NCBI GenBank assembly: GCA_023525975.1
Contig: CM042035.1
Coordinates: 34,935,001 to 34,999,000 of the forward strand
DNA: 64,000 bases
Direction of reading: 5' to 3'
Source of the DNA: Smallanthus sonchifolius
Lineage: Eukaryota; Streptophyta; Magnoliopsida; Asterales; Asteraceae
The translations under genes were made by a program, and so were the position numbers. This document shows positions 43,882 to 55,137 of the stretch, piece by piece. Position 1 is the stretch's first letter. Each line of letters opens with the position of its first letter. The notes below the pieces were generated by a model. That model was not told the origin of the DNA, searched no databases, and saw only the letters and a program-made list of their open reading frames with translations.

Positions 43882-45918
43882 TTAATTTGAATTTGGGACC
43901 CAAGCCATAGTAGTCATGGGTCGTCCATCTGTATCAAAATAATGAACCTCACTCCATTCACAATCGAATCTCTCATCAATTTTCGGAGATTGTTCCGACG
44001 AGTCAGAAACAAAAACTTTAGATTTCCAAACATACTTATGTTCATTAAGTTCTTTTTGCTTAAAATGTGAAGTGTTTGAACAATCATGTTCATTTGAAAA
44101 ATGTTTAGATTGTTAAAGCTCTTGTTCTAAAATTTTTCTCAATCTTCTGTTTCTCCTCCGTATTTGAGGTCTAGAAAGCCTAACCTCAGATTTTGAATTA
44201 CCCTTTGGTGTATCATGAGGTTTAACCACATTTGGGTTAACATAAGGCTTACCATGAGTTCTTACCTTTTCTGGAGTAACATGTCGGTTACCTTTGGCGT
44301 TGTGAGGACAAGCAATCCGAATATGACGCATAAGACCACAGTAAAAGCAAGATCTCTTCTCACTATATTCTCTCATATAAGGAATCTTCACACGATAAGA
44401 TGCACTTGAAGAAGATTCTCCTACATGAACTTCTTTTGGAGTTTGAGACGGAACAAACTTTTTCGCAACAGGTTTTGATTCAGGCTTCATCTTCTCAAGA
44501 ACTACATGCTTCTTCCCTTTATTTTTGTAAGGACAGGTCACCACAATGTGTCCCATCTCTTTACAATGAAAGCATGTACGCTTGTCTTTATAATATCTGA
44601 CATATGGAACTCTCCTTGAATTTGAAGAACTTCCAAATGTATAATTTCCAGATGAATTAGAATCAACCTTGGAGTCTTCTTTCTTAACCTCTTTTGGTAT
44701 CCCCTCTACCTTAGCATCATCAAAATATTCATCATCACTCTCATCAGAATACACCATATCTTCACCTGTGACCGGATTCACTTTCAACACAGTCTTAGGA
44801 TCTAAATCCTCATCTTTTATAATCTCAGGTGTCACAGAATAATTTCCGTTGAATGGTGGAGGAACACAACCAATACCACTAGTTCCCTTCCCCTCTTTAG
44901 TATTATCATGATAATGTCCTAATAAGAATGATGAATTTCCAAAGCTTTCTAACTTTCTGTGTAATCTGATCACATCTGCTTTAGATTCAGCTAGTTCCTT
45001 ATCTTTCTCAGCAAGATCATTATTTCTTTTCTCAATTTCTGCAAAGGACATATACAGGTGATATGCCTGCTCTTTGATCTTCAAAGTCAGAGAACTTATA
45101 TCCCTCTTTAGTGATTCTATCCTTTCAATACACACATTCTCATTATCCTTTAATTTCTGGTTTACCGTGTTCATCGATTTCATATCACAAATGAGGTTTA
45201 CGTTGTCATCCATAACCCTTATTATTTTATCCTTCACTGAAACACAGTTAGAACAAAATGTTTCAGAGTTAGAAACTACCTCAGGTTTTACTTCTGAAGA
45301 AGATGCACCAAGAGCCATGAAAACGTCATCATCAGCTTCACCCTTTTGATCAACAATGACAGGCTCTGCATCAGTTTCTAAGTCACTCATATCATCTTCA
45401 ACTATCTGAAAGCTTTCTTCAGTCATCACATCAGTCTCAGTAGATTGAGTACTTTCACCGGAACGAATACTCTCACTATCAGTTAAATCTACAGAAGAAT
45501 CACATTGAGAATCACCTTACTTCTCCAATACTTCGTTGATCAAGACCACAAACGCTTGAGAAGTTGCTTCACCCTTTTTCTTCAATGCTTCCAATAGATC
45601 TCTTGAAGTTGGACACTTCCCGAGACTATGAATGATTTCTTTTGGTAAAGACATCGTTAAAGTTTCACACGTTTTCATCTCTCGATCAAATTTCTGCTTT
45701 TCTACTTTAGTAAGAGCTGTCACTGGTTTAGGAACATCACAAAATTCTAGAAAATCAAAAGTAGGATGCACATATCCTTCTGATATTGGTCTTCAAAAAT
45801 TTTCATCAGTTTTTTATACGAACTGTTCGAACCGGACTTTCCAGCTACGGTAATCTGATATGCACAAAAGCCTCGGTGGCATAGTTCCAGTCTCATTATC
45901 ATCACATGAAATTGACAT
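43882..45918 (-). pseudogene. M1 Gag (shortened M-type, broken)
   Basis: Starts at the ATG 45916-45918 and ends TAA at 43882-43884, 2037 bp, exactly the length of the open M2 gag, so decay is mainly by substitution. Several in-frame stops: two near 45790-45830, one near 45517 and one at 44113. Domains as in M2: short N-terminal Gag domain joined directly to the acidic region, coiled coil, two CCHC zinc knuckles (one now with Met for the residue before His: CFYCGLMRHIRIAC) and a basic tail. The first zinc knuckle of P-type Gag is absent. Confidence 0.9.
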
Positions 45919-46436
45919 TTTGAAATTTTCACGAAAATATCCGGAAATTTTCTTTCTTCCAAAATACTCTTTTTTTTAAAATTTCAAAAAAATTCAAAAT
46001 TTCTAAAATGTTATAAACCAACCATATAAGGTTTCCCTAAAAAAATTAGACAAGAAGAAATTTCCCGCCAAAATACTTATTAAGTTCGCCTCCCTAAGTT
46101 CGCCTGCAACTGAATCAACAAGTTCGCCTAAAACGCTGAAACTTCATAAAAACAAAAACACGAACTCAGAACTCCGAAAATCATGATTTCTGATGTATAT
46201 GATCAAATTAGACAAAACTGAACCGTAGGAATGTGTAGGGACTGATTAGGAACACTTCTATCGTATCAATTTCATCAAAAGAATCCAAAATCAATCCAAA
46301 ATGATCAAAATTCTTCCATTTTTTTCAAGAACACGAAAAAGATAAAAAAATACTTCAAATCCTCATCAAATTCAGTGATATTTGATGTTGATTGTACACG
46401 AAAACACCACGAATCTTCTACTAATTAAGAGCAAAA

Positions 46437-46448
46437 GCTCTGATACCA
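46437..46448 (-). other. M1 primer binding site (initiator Met-tRNA)
   Basis: TGGTATCAGAGC on the minus strand, 2 bp from the LTR end; exact match. Confidence 0.93.
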
Positions 46449-46874
46449 CTTGTAGGTCCCGATTCGTTGCGTGACGGATTTCTAGACTTGCGGTACGACA
46501 CGGTGATAACGTGCGGAATCCATGATCAACGTGCAACGTGTAACTCAATCAACAACACGGTGTAAATAAACTCTTTGTATTACTATAATCCTTGATTACA
46601 ACAGTACTCTCCAAAACACACACTTACACATTTTTCTTCTCTAGTGTTCTTTTTCGTTCTTTGGAATATGAACTTGTAACTCCTATTTATAGGAACACAC
46701 AGCACCTTAAGCGAACGTAACAAGTTCGCCTCAAAGATGCTTAGGTGAACTTGTTAAGTTCACCTCTCTATGAACTTATACAGAATTTTAACAACAGTTA
46801 CAAAACATGTCCTAACAGACTCCCCTTTAACTGTTGCTAACAATTCTATCAATTACAAGTCAAAAACTCTAAGA

Positions 46875-48846
46875 CTAAGACATAATATCTTCAACATCAT
46901 CAAATAATTCGTCAATATCATCTAGACACTCTAACTTCTCAGCTTTGTCTTCTTCAGAGTCTTGAAAGAATTCCAATAATAGTATTTCTTCATTCACTCC
47001 AGAATCATGAGTAGTGGTTCCTTCAATAGATTGTGATGTCGACTCCCCCTGAACTCTTGATATAGGATTCACGTCAGCGTATTGACGATCACCCTCAACA
47101 TTACCACGAGGATCATTGTCTTCATTATCCTTTCGTTGAATGGATTGAGTATGACACGTATCAGGTATCCTTAACTCCCCTTTAGCGTCAATACGCTTAA
47201 CAAGTGTAGACACCAATAATTGCATGTCAATAATCTGTTGTGCTTGAGTTTGAAGGACCAATTGTCTTTGAGAATCAACAGACACAAGAGTATCCACCTA
47301 AGTCTGTAATGCTACCACCTGGGATTCAAGGAATGTAATTCTTTCAGAATCAGACGGCTTTGAAGGACCAGCATCGGATGAAGTAGGAACATTTGGAGAA
47401 AGCACCGGAGATTGATGCCTAGAAGGAGGAGTTGTAACCAATAGAGATGAAATAAAAGTAGCATCCTCAACTCCTTGAGATGATTGAGAAGCAGCAATAC
47501 AAGCAGACATAAGATTATGAGCTTTAGGAACTGGAATAAAATCACTATCCGAATCAGAACTTTCATCAAGCAAAGTTCTTTTGCCAAGTACTGATCCAGA
47601 AGAAGGATTCCGAACAGACTTACGCCTCGGCTTTCTGGCTTTAGATTTAATGCGTTTCCCTGCATTTGCCAACGGTATCTTAGCCAAACTCTCATAATGA
47701 TCTGAGCTAAAGTCTCTAGATGAATCAGACTCAGTAGCCTCAGAATCAGGTAAGACAGTATCACCGGAACTCGTATCTTCAACATTGCCTTCAGCCTCAT
47801 GAATCGGTGAGTTCACAGCATCATGATCTAAATCATCCATATTCATACCCAAATCTTGTTCATTATCATGAGCCATCTCTTCTTGAACTGGTTCATTAAC
47901 AGGAATTTGAACCTATACTTGTGGAATAGGAACATTTTGTTGTTGTGGAGCAGACACTTGTTGCTGTTGTTGTTGAGTAGGAACTTGTTGTTGCTGTTGT
48001 TGAATTGGAACTTGATTCTGCACCTGTCCTTGTTCTAACTCCTCAGGATGAAACCAATGATCATTAGGTGGCTTAGCATAATCAGGATTGATTAAGTGAC
48101 GAAACAACGGAGTTGGAACAGGAATTAGAGCAGCATTTTGTTGTTTCACCTTTGTACAATCAACAAAGATCCTTTTTGACATCGGAGTTAAAGCCAAACG
48201 AATTGGATGCTGAGGTAAATCCGGAATTAAATGATTCAAAATCATTTGTACGAACCTAGGATACATCAGAAATCCTTGACCTTCAAGAGGATTTATTTGC
48301 ATGACTAACGGTAGATGTATAAAGCGAAATTAAACCGTTTATTGAGTGTCAAAGCAACCATAGCAGCTTGTAGTGCACTCTTCAAACCATCAGTACCAGC
48401 CTTCCTTGGAGACAGACATTGTATGATAACATGCATAAAATATCTCCATTCGCCAACCAAACCTCCTTTTCTTGCTTGTGTATCATTCGGTCTTCCTCTA
48501 TAACCCATCCGCTGAAAACATCTCATAATCAGGGTTCCAGGATATGATATCGGATCATCAAAGCACCTCCTAATGCCAAAGTAGTACGAATAGTTTCTGC
48601 TGAAATAGCGACCTCCGTATTATTTACTGTAGCACGAAGAACGTGAGGTTCAACATCTGTGTCTTGATGAACGGTATCCCAGAATTGCTGAATATAAGGT
48701 AAACTTATATATGGATTAGCAGACAAAGCAACATTCAAACGTGAACGATTCAAAAAGTTGATAATTCCTTGAAAATGAGCAGCTTCAGACATATTAGGAT
48801 CCAATAACGCCACTTGATTACGTTTGTACTCAACACGACGAGCCAT
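46875..48846 (-). pseudogene. Third ORF copy inside M1 5' LTR (broken)
   Basis: Starts MARRVEYKRNQVALLDPN at 48844-48846. N-terminal domain closely similar to the P1 third ORF (YIQQFWDTVHQD, GEWRYFMHVIIQCLSPRKAG, GFLMYPRFVQMIL), then Gln-rich linker, acidic Ser/Asp region, basic KRIKSKARKPRRKSV and the coiled-coil region. It ends DDVEDIMS-stop at 46875, far short of the P1 protein: the C-terminal domain is absent. Frameshifts near 48528 and 48304, stops near 47912 and 47298. Its last codons overlap sequence that is also part of the normal M-type LTR. Confidence 0.85.
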
Positions 48847-49549
48847 ATGAAATGTAGAGAACAAAAACACATTAGTAAGCAAAACAAATAAAAGGATTAA
48901 ATTTTTTTTTTTTAAATTTTTTCAACAAAACAGAAAAAATCACAAGTCCCAAACACCACTGAGCCCCTAGGCGAACTTACTAAGTTCGCTTAGTGTTGCA
49001 AGAGGCGAACATAATAAGTTCGCCTAGACAAGTTCGCTTAAACAAGTTCGCCTGAATAGGTCTGTCGATACAAATTCCACACATAATCACAAACTTGTCT
49101 GAATCAAGCAAAAAATCCCAATTCAAGCTTAACATTAGCATCGATTAAGATTCACGACACATTTTCAATTATCAATTTCAAATGTTAATGCAAAAACCAT
49201 GTTCAAATTTCAGAAAAAACATGAAAAATTTAAACCGAATGAACACAGATTAAAACTTGCAAAATCTAGAAGATTTACCGGATAGAAATCGATGAAAGTA
49301 CTCTAGAATGACTCGCAATTGAAAACCGATTTAAAAAAATCCACAAAAAAAACCGAACAGAAACCCTAGATCTGAAATTATAGGATTTCTAGAAAAGTCC
49401 GTAAGTTCGCTCATTTAAGTTTGCTCAAACAGTGAAGAGGATAAAAGAATAAGTTCGCCTGAACACAATACTAAAACACCATTAAGTTCGCTCCATTAGG
49501 TGAACTTGTTAAGTTCGCTTAACAATCCTCAGGCGAACTTGTTAAGTTT
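48847..49549 (-). other. Upstream region of the third ORF copy, with palindromes
   Basis: Noncoding. Palindromes and half-sites at about 48968-49050 and 49400-49548, matching the pre-ORF3 clusters of P1. Ends where LTR sequence resumes. Confidence 0.75.
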
Positions 49550-49571
49550 CAGAATATGCTCCAATAGTTAA

Positions 49572-49605
49572 CAATGTTAACTATTGGAATTTGTCGGGTG
49601 TCACA
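49572..49605 (-). mobile_element. G1 3' LTR, remaining 34 bp
   Basis: Continuation of the LTR at 24586-27266 after M1; ends GGGTGTCACA like N3. Confidence 0.85.
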
Positions 49606-49725
49606 TCATCCCCTAGTTGAAAGAATTTTCGTCCCGAAAATTAAATAATAATAATAAAAAAATTTCGTAGGATGTCACATCATCCCCTAGTTAAAAGAAT
49701 TTTCATCACGAAAATTAAATAGTAC
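49600..49725 (-). repeat. Tandem duplication of the G1 PPT/LTR junction
   Basis: GTGTCACATCATCCCCTAGT and the following TTTTCGTCCCGAAAATT-like block occur twice about 70 bp apart. It holds the minus-strand PPT (AACTAGGGGATGA) and the LTR start TGTGACA. Confidence 0.8.
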
Positions 49726-49739
49726 CTTAAGAATTTGAC

Positions 49740-50290
49740 GCAGAGTGCTTGAACAGATTAGGATATTTGCACATCATCTGATCCTCGCGCTCCCACGTGA
49801 ATTCCGGTCCGCGTTTCAAGTTCCAACGAACTCTGACAATAGGGATTTTACTGCGTTTTAACGTTTAGACTTCCCTATCCATAATTTCCACGGGTTCTTC
49901 GATGAAACGTAACTGTTCATCAATGTGTAGTTCCTCAAGAGGAACTGCGAGTGACTCGTCTGCTAGACATTTCCTCATGTTTGAGACGTGAAAAACATTA
50001 TGTACACCACTAAGTCCTTCAGGTTGGTCCAGTTGGTATGCTACTAGACCAATTCTTTTCACTATCTTGAATGGTCCAACATAACGAGGATTAAGTTTGC
50101 CCCGTTAACCAAAACGAATGACGCCCTTCCAAGGTGAGACATTTAACAAAACCATATCCCCTACTTGAAATTCTAACGGTTTATGACGCTTATCGGCATA
50201 GCTCTTTTGACGATCACGAGCTGCTTCCATACAGTTTCTAATTTGAATGATTTTCCCAGAAGTTTCAAGTACGAGTTCAGGACCTGTAAG
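49740..50290 (-). pseudogene. G1 Pol end: integrase C-terminus and chromodomain
   Basis: Read on the minus strand: ARDRQKSYADKRHKPLEFQ and GDMVLLNVSPWKGV of the integrase C-terminal region, the NPRYVGPFKIV (GPF/Y) module, HNVFHVSNMRKC, then VEEP-like FIEEPVEIMDREV and the chromodomain tail IPIVRVRWN...PEFTWEREDQM. This is the Tekay/Del chromovirus signature; the chromodomain guides insertion into heterochromatin. Two stops, where lysine is expected, at about 50104 and 49865, make it inactive. Its upstream part is cut off by M2 at 50291. Confidence 0.93.
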
Positions 50291-50828
50291 CGTAGGTCTC
50301 TAATTCGGTGAGTGACGGATCTCTAGACTCGCGGTACGACACGGTGATAACGTGCGGAATCCATGATCAACGTGCTCGTGTAACTCAATCAACAACAACG
50401 GTGTAAATAAACTCTTTGTATTTCCACCACAATATCAGATTACAATATTCTGTCTCTAATCAAGTCTACTCTGATATCGTCTCTAATCTCCCTTCACACT
50501 CTGATAACAGACTCTGTAACTGTACATATAAGCACCAGTTCTGCAGTAGGCGAACTTATTAAGTTCACCTCATAGATGCTTAGGCGAACTTATTAAGTTC
50601 GCCTCTACTAGGCTAAGCGAACTTAATAAGTTCGCCTCTGATAGGCTAGGCGAACTTGTTAAGTTCGCCTCTAGCAGAACTTACATAGAATTTTATCAAC
50701 AGTTACAAAACATGTCCTAACAGACTCCCCTTTAACTGTTGTTAACAATTCTATCAATTACAAGTCAAAGACTCTAAGACTAAGACATAATATCTTCAAG
50801 CTCGTTGTCACCAGAATATGCTCCAACA
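50291..50828 (-). repeat. M2 3' LTR (long M-type)
   Basis: 538 bp, longer than in M1 because it keeps four palindromes. On the minus strand it starts TGTTGGAGCATATTCTGG after GGGGGAGTC, and repeats AGGGGAGTC-TGTTAGGACATG about 110 bp inside. Confidence 0.88.
50546..50670. repeat. Four palindromes in M2 3' LTR
   Basis: Four copies of the (A)GGCGAACTT...AAGTTCGCC(T) palindrome at about 33-34-bp spacing, immediately upstream (minus strand) of a TATATG-type box near 50525. Confidence 0.93.
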
Positions 50829-52735
50829 GACTCCCCCTTGACAACAGCTTCAGAAGATTGTCATCAGTCTTCATATATCATCAAACACATTGTAGTCTTC
50901 GTCTTGTTCATCTGCACTTTCTCTCTTTATTTCTAGAAGAAAACTTGGGAGAAGAACCCCTTGTCAACTTCTGTCTGCAATATTCAGTTTTTGCAAAGGA
51001 GAACAACCAAGAATAACCAACAATTAAGATTTCCATGGAAGCTGGAAAAATAAAATCTTTTTGGTTTTTCAAACATAAAACTCACAAAATCTTTTAGGTT
51101 TTTCTCTATATAAACTGAAATGTAAAATATAAAATCACATCTTTTTGGTCGAACATCACGAGTAAGAAGATCATATCAATATATATGATGAATCAATCAC
51201 ACATTTTGGATATAAAATCCATATAATATCAAATGGTATCCTATGTCATTCTTTCAAGCCTTGACCAATCAAACCAATATCTTTCAAGATTATCACGCTC
51301 TATCTTTTAAAGACTTTCATATTGCATGTTTTGATACGCGATAAACATTCAAAGAAAATAGGATCATGCTATGACACACAAATTTAAATTGTCAATATTA
51401 TAAGATTTGAAACTAAAGCATCTCATTCCCACTTTCTTGTGAGTTAAGGTACCATTTAAGTATGAAATATAACATGTACCCCACTAGTATGCCAACAGAA
51501 AGTAAATGCACTATCTTCAAGACATATAAGATTTTACTAAAGATTATCCGAATTTCCAGAATGAGGAGACATCACTTAGCACATGAATAGCATAATCCAA
51601 ATTGGATTGTATAGGAATCAATGAGATTCAGAATCGAATGATTCAATATTTTGGCTTATTTATGTGGAATCATAAGATTCAGGTACGTGGATCCAACTAT
51701 TATCTGGATTATGAATTCAATGGAATCAGTAAAGATGATTTGTCAATATGATCCAAGGGCTAGTATATGTTTGACAGATGTTGTTAAGTACATATCCTGA
51801 TTATACTTCAAATTGCATGCTTTTCGGGACATGGGCACTGAAGCAGATCGAATGAATAGTGCTAAGGACATAACCCGAAACTGATCTCATAGGAAAATCT
51901 TTATTAAAAGCTAATATTCTTTATCTGATAGTGATCTTTTAACACACACACCCAGACATAAAATGGGTCCAGATCACAGTTGTAACATATGCAATTATGT
52001 TTTCACACTACTAATGGTTCGGTGACGCTTTTAGTCTACTGACAATTCAAATTATATGCATACACAACACTATCATTTTCTATTTGTGCAGTATCTGAAG
52101 TTTAGATCAAAACATCTAATTCAGATATATTAACATAAAGCACCAACCAGTCAATCTAAGGTCATATGTGAAAGAACATCAACTGATGTACTATCATCTC
52201 TTCTTTAACTTCAAGTAATGTCGATTTTATCTTTTTCAATTTGTTTGACTTTTTCAAAATCTTTATGAAAGAAAGTAAAACAAACGAAAATAAAATCTTC
52301 CATGAAAACATTTTAGGAAAAACATTTTACTTGGTTACTCAGGATTAAGCAATTCAATCAATTAAAAACTCAAACCGATGTAATCCTGCAATTGAATGCC
52401 TTTCCCTTTTGTCATCAACACAATTCTGTACTCCCCCTGTCCTGTAGACTCCCCCTCAACTAGTCAAATGGTTGCATCAATGACTTTATGATCACCATTG
52501 TTATCCTATGTTTTAGGTTATCATTTGGACTTTGTAAAACTTTTTCCAAAACATTGTGTGTGACATATTCTCCCCCTTGAGCATCAAGTCGTTGAATCAA
52601 ATATATTCTCGGTTATCAACAACTCTTTACTCTTGCAGATGTCATTCCCTGTTATGTGTTAAGAACCACCACTAACAACAACCAAAATGTTATAATAGTC
52701 CCTCTTGGTAAATCCTGCACATCTAACAAGAAACA
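50829..52735 (-). other. M2 PPT, spacer and pol-loss junction
   Basis: Noncoding. PPT (GGGGGAGTC) at 50829-50837 on the minus strand; spacer homologous in inverted orientation to 36662-38050 of P1; AGGGGGAG-type tracts at 52431-52460 (two) and 52571-52580. Pol is lost at about 52650, after the HMTGN-like protease segment, at the same position as in M1. The uninterrupted CACACACACCCAG at about 51946 is the empty-site reference for the P1 insertion. Confidence 0.8.
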
Positions 52736-54772
52736 TTAATTTGAAAGTGGGACCCAAGCCATGGTAGTCATGGGTCGTTCATCTGTATCAAAATAATAAA
52801 CCTCACTCCATTCACAATTGAATCTCTCATTGATTTTCAGAGATTGTTCTGACGAGTCAGAAACAGAAACTTTAGATTTCCAAACATACTTCTGTTCATT
52901 AAGTTCTTTTTGCTTAAAATGTGAAGTGTTTGAACAATTTCTTTCATTTGAAAATTGATTTGATTGTGAAAACTCTTGTTGTTCTAAAAGTTTTCTCAAT
53001 CTTCTGTTTCGCCTCCGTCTTTGAGGTCTAGAAAGCCTAACCTCAGATTTTGAGTTACCCTTTGGTGTATCATGAGGTTTAACCACATTTGTGTTAACAT
53101 AAGGCTTACCATGAGTTCTTACCTTTTCTGGAGTAACATGTCGGTTACCTTTGGCGTTGTAAGGACAAGCAATCTGAATATGACCCACACGACCACAGTA
53201 AAAGCAAGATCTCTTCTCACTATATTCTCTCATATAAGGAATCTTCACATGATTAGATGCACTAGAAGAAGATTCTCCTACATGAACTTCTTTTGGCTTT
53301 TGAAACGGAACAAACTTTTTCTGAACATGTTTTGATTCAGGCTTCATCTTCTCAGGAAATACATGCTTCTTCCCTTTATTTTTGTAAGGACAGTTCATCA
53401 CAATGTGTCCTATCTCATTACAGTGAAAGCATGTACCGTCTTTATAATCGCTGACATACGGAACTCTCCTTGAATTTGAAGAACTTCTAAATGTAAAATT
53501 TCCAGATGAATTAGAATCAACCTTTGAGTCTTCTTTCTCAATAGCTTTCGGTATCCCATCTACCTTAGCTTCATCAAAATATTCATCATCACTCTCATCA
53601 GAATACGCCATATCTTCACCTGTGACTGGATTGACTTTCAACGCAGTCTTAGGATCTAAATCCTCATCGTTTATAATCTCAGGTGTAACAGAATAATTTC
53701 CGTTGAATGGTGGAGGAACATAACCAATACCACTAGTTCCCTTCCCCTGTTCAGTATTCTCAAGATAATATCCTAACAAGAATGATGAATTTCCAAAGCT
53801 TTCTAACTTTCTATGCAATCTGATCACCTCTGCTTTAGATTCAGCTAGTTCCTTATCTTTCTCAACAAGATCATTATTTCTTTTCTCAATTTCTGCAAAG
53901 GACATATCCAGGTGATATGTCTGCTCTTTGATCTTCAAAGTCAGAGAATTTATATCCCTCTTCAGTGATTCTATCCTTTCAATACACACATTCTCATTGT
54001 CTTTTAATTTCTGGTTTACAGTGTGCATGGATTTCATATCACAAATGAGGTTGACGTTGTCATCCATAACCCTCATCATTTTAACCTTAACTAAAACACA
54101 ATTAGAACAAAATGTTTTAGAGTTAGAAAGTACCTCCGGTTTTACTTTTGAAGAAGATGCACCAGGAGCCATGAAAACGTCATCATCAGCTTCACTCTTT
54201 TGATCAACAATGACAGGCTCTGCATCAGTTTCTAATTCACTCAGAGCATCTTCAACTGTCTGAAAACTTTCTTCACTCATCACATTAGTCTCAGTAGATT
54301 GAGTACTTTCACCAGAACGAATACTCTCACTATCAGTTAAATCTGCAGAAGAATCACTTTGAGAATAACTCGACTTCTCCAATACTTCTTTGATCAAGAC
54401 CACAAACGCTTGAGTAGTAGCTTCACCCTTTTTCTTCAAAGCTTCCCATAGATCTCTTGAAGTTGGACACTTCCCGAGACTATGAATGATTTCTTTTGGT
54501 AAAGACATCTTTAAAGTTTCACACGTTTTCATCTCTCGATCAAACTTCTGCTTTTCTAGTTTAGTAAGAGCTGTCACTGGTTTAGGAATATCATAATATC
54601 CCATATAGTCATAAGTAGGATGCACATATCCTTCAAATATGGATGTCCAAAAGTTTTCATCAGTTTCTGATACGAACTGTTCGAACCAGACTTTCCAGCT
54701 ACAGTAATCTGATATGCACAAAAGTCTCGGTGGCATAGTTTCAAGCTCATTATCATCACATGAAATTGACAT
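52736..54772 (-). CDS. M2 shortened Gag, open 678-residue frame
   Basis: Starts MSISCDDNELETMPPRLLC; ends VPLSN-stop. N-terminal copia Gag segment (YCSWKVWFEQFV, IFEGYVHPTYDYMG, LKMSLPKEIIHSLG, LWEALKKKGEAT, residues about 20-125). It then jumps directly to TQAFVVLIKEVLEK, which aligns with P-type Gag after its first zinc knuckle: about 300 residues, including that knuckle, are missing in frame. Then an acidic Ser/Asp region, a coiled coil (about residues 230-335), two CCHC knuckles (CFHCNEIGHIVMNC near 53410-53450; CFYCGRVGHIQIAC near 53170-53212) and a basic SRPQRRRRNRRLRKL tail. It is the only open gag in the window. Inferred role: RNA packaging, with enzymes supplied by pol-bearing relatives. 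Confidence 0.88.
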   Translation of the reverse strand: MSISCDDNELETMPPRLLCISDYCSWKVWFEQFVSETDENFWTSIFEGYVHPTYDYMGYYDIPKPVTALTKLEKQKFDREMKTCETLKMSLPKEIIHSLGKCPTSRDLWEALKKKGEATTQAFVVLIKEVLEKSSYSQSDSSADLTDSESIRSGESTQSTETNVMSEESFQTVEDALSELETDAEPVIVDQKSEADDDVFMAPGASSSKVKPEVLSNSKTFCSNCVLVKVKMMRVMDDNVNLICDMKSMHTVNQKLKDNENVCIERIESLKRDINSLTLKIKEQTYHLDMSFAEIEKRNNDLVEKDKELAESKAEVIRLHRKLESFGNSSFLLGYYLENTEQGKGTSGIGYVPPPFNGNYSVTPEIINDEDLDPKTALKVNPVTGEDMAYSDESDDEYFDEAKVDGIPKAIEKEDSKVDSNSSGNFTFRSSSNSRRVPYVSDYKDGTCFHCNEIGHIVMNCPYKNKGKKHVFPEKMKPESKHVQKKFVPFQKPKEVHVGESSSSASNHVKIPYMREYSEKRSCFYCGRVGHIQIACPYNAKGNRHVTPEKVRTHGKPYVNTNVVKPHDTPKGNSKSEVRLSRPQRRRRNRRLRKLLEQQEFSQSNQFSNERNCSNTSHFKQKELNEQKYVWKSKVSVSDSSEQSLKINERFNCEWSEVYYFDTDERPMTTMAWVPLSN

Positions 54773-55137
54773 TTTGAAATTTTTGCGAAAATATCCGAAA
54801 AAAAAAATTTCACGCCAAAATACTCTTTTTTAAAAAATTTCAAAAATTCAAAATTTAAAAAATGATTCAAAACAAGCATGTAAACTTTCCCTAAAAAATG
54901 TGGACAAGAAGAAATTTCAAAATACTCGCGAACCAGAAACATACGAAAATCATCATTAATCACTGATTTGAAGGAATTAAACAAAATTGGACCGTAGGAT
55001 TGTGTAATTTGTCAAATAGAAGCTTTCTATCGGATCAATTTCATCAAAATCCTCTTCAAAAACACAAAATCAGATCTGAATTAGTCTTGATAACTCCATT
55101 GAAATGAAAAACTCAAAAATGATGAATTGTTAGGAGA
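54773..55137 (-). other. M2 leader (partial)
   Basis: Noncoding leader upstream of M2 Gag, cut at 55137 by P2. It has only A/T-rich sequence; no palindromes are seen in the visible part. Confidence 0.7.

Larger units (their letters stand above)
27267..49566 (-). mobile_element. M1: gag-only Sirevirus derivative, split by P1
   Basis: Bounded by TGTAGGTCCC at 27267 and GCTCCAATA at 49566 with a perfect target duplication GTTAA. Minus-strand order: 5' LTR (49566 to 46451, carrying a 2.66-kb insert), PBS, broken Gag (45918 to 43882), a junction where pol is lost, spacer, PPT, 3' LTR (27717 to 27267). P1 interrupts the spacer at 28872-42688. Without P1 and the LTR insert it is about 5.8 kb. It lacks protease (beyond the active-site motif), integrase, RT and RNase H. 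Confidence 0.85.
46451..49566 (-). repeat. M1 5' LTR carrying a third-ORF segment
   Basis: 46451-46894 matches the M-type LTR up to ATCTTCAA, and 49550-49566 is the remaining LTR end (CAGAATATGCTCCAATA). Between them lie 2655 bp (46895-49549) with the third ORF and its upstream palindrome region, in place of 12 bp of normal LTR. The LTR is thus about 3.1 kb while the 3' LTR of the same element is 451 bp. The outer boundary is confirmed by the GTTAA target duplication. Confidence 0.78.
50291..55137 (-). mobile_element. M2: gag-only Sirevirus derivative (visible part)
   Basis: Starts CGTAGGTCTC (mutated from TGTAGGTCCC) inside the G1 integrase. Minus-strand order seen: leader, open Gag (54772 to 52736), pol-loss junction, spacer with AGGGGGAG tracts, PPT, 3' LTR. 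P2 is inserted in its leader at 55138, so its PBS and 5' LTR should lie beyond the window. Left flank GTAAG is the candidate target duplication. Confidence 0.88.

Noticed and set aside
46875..48846. Independent Sirevirus element between M1 and G1
   Set aside because: There is no separate LTR pair, PBS or target duplication; LTR sequence resumes at 49550 and closes M1 with a GTTAA duplication, so the segment lies within the M1 LTR.
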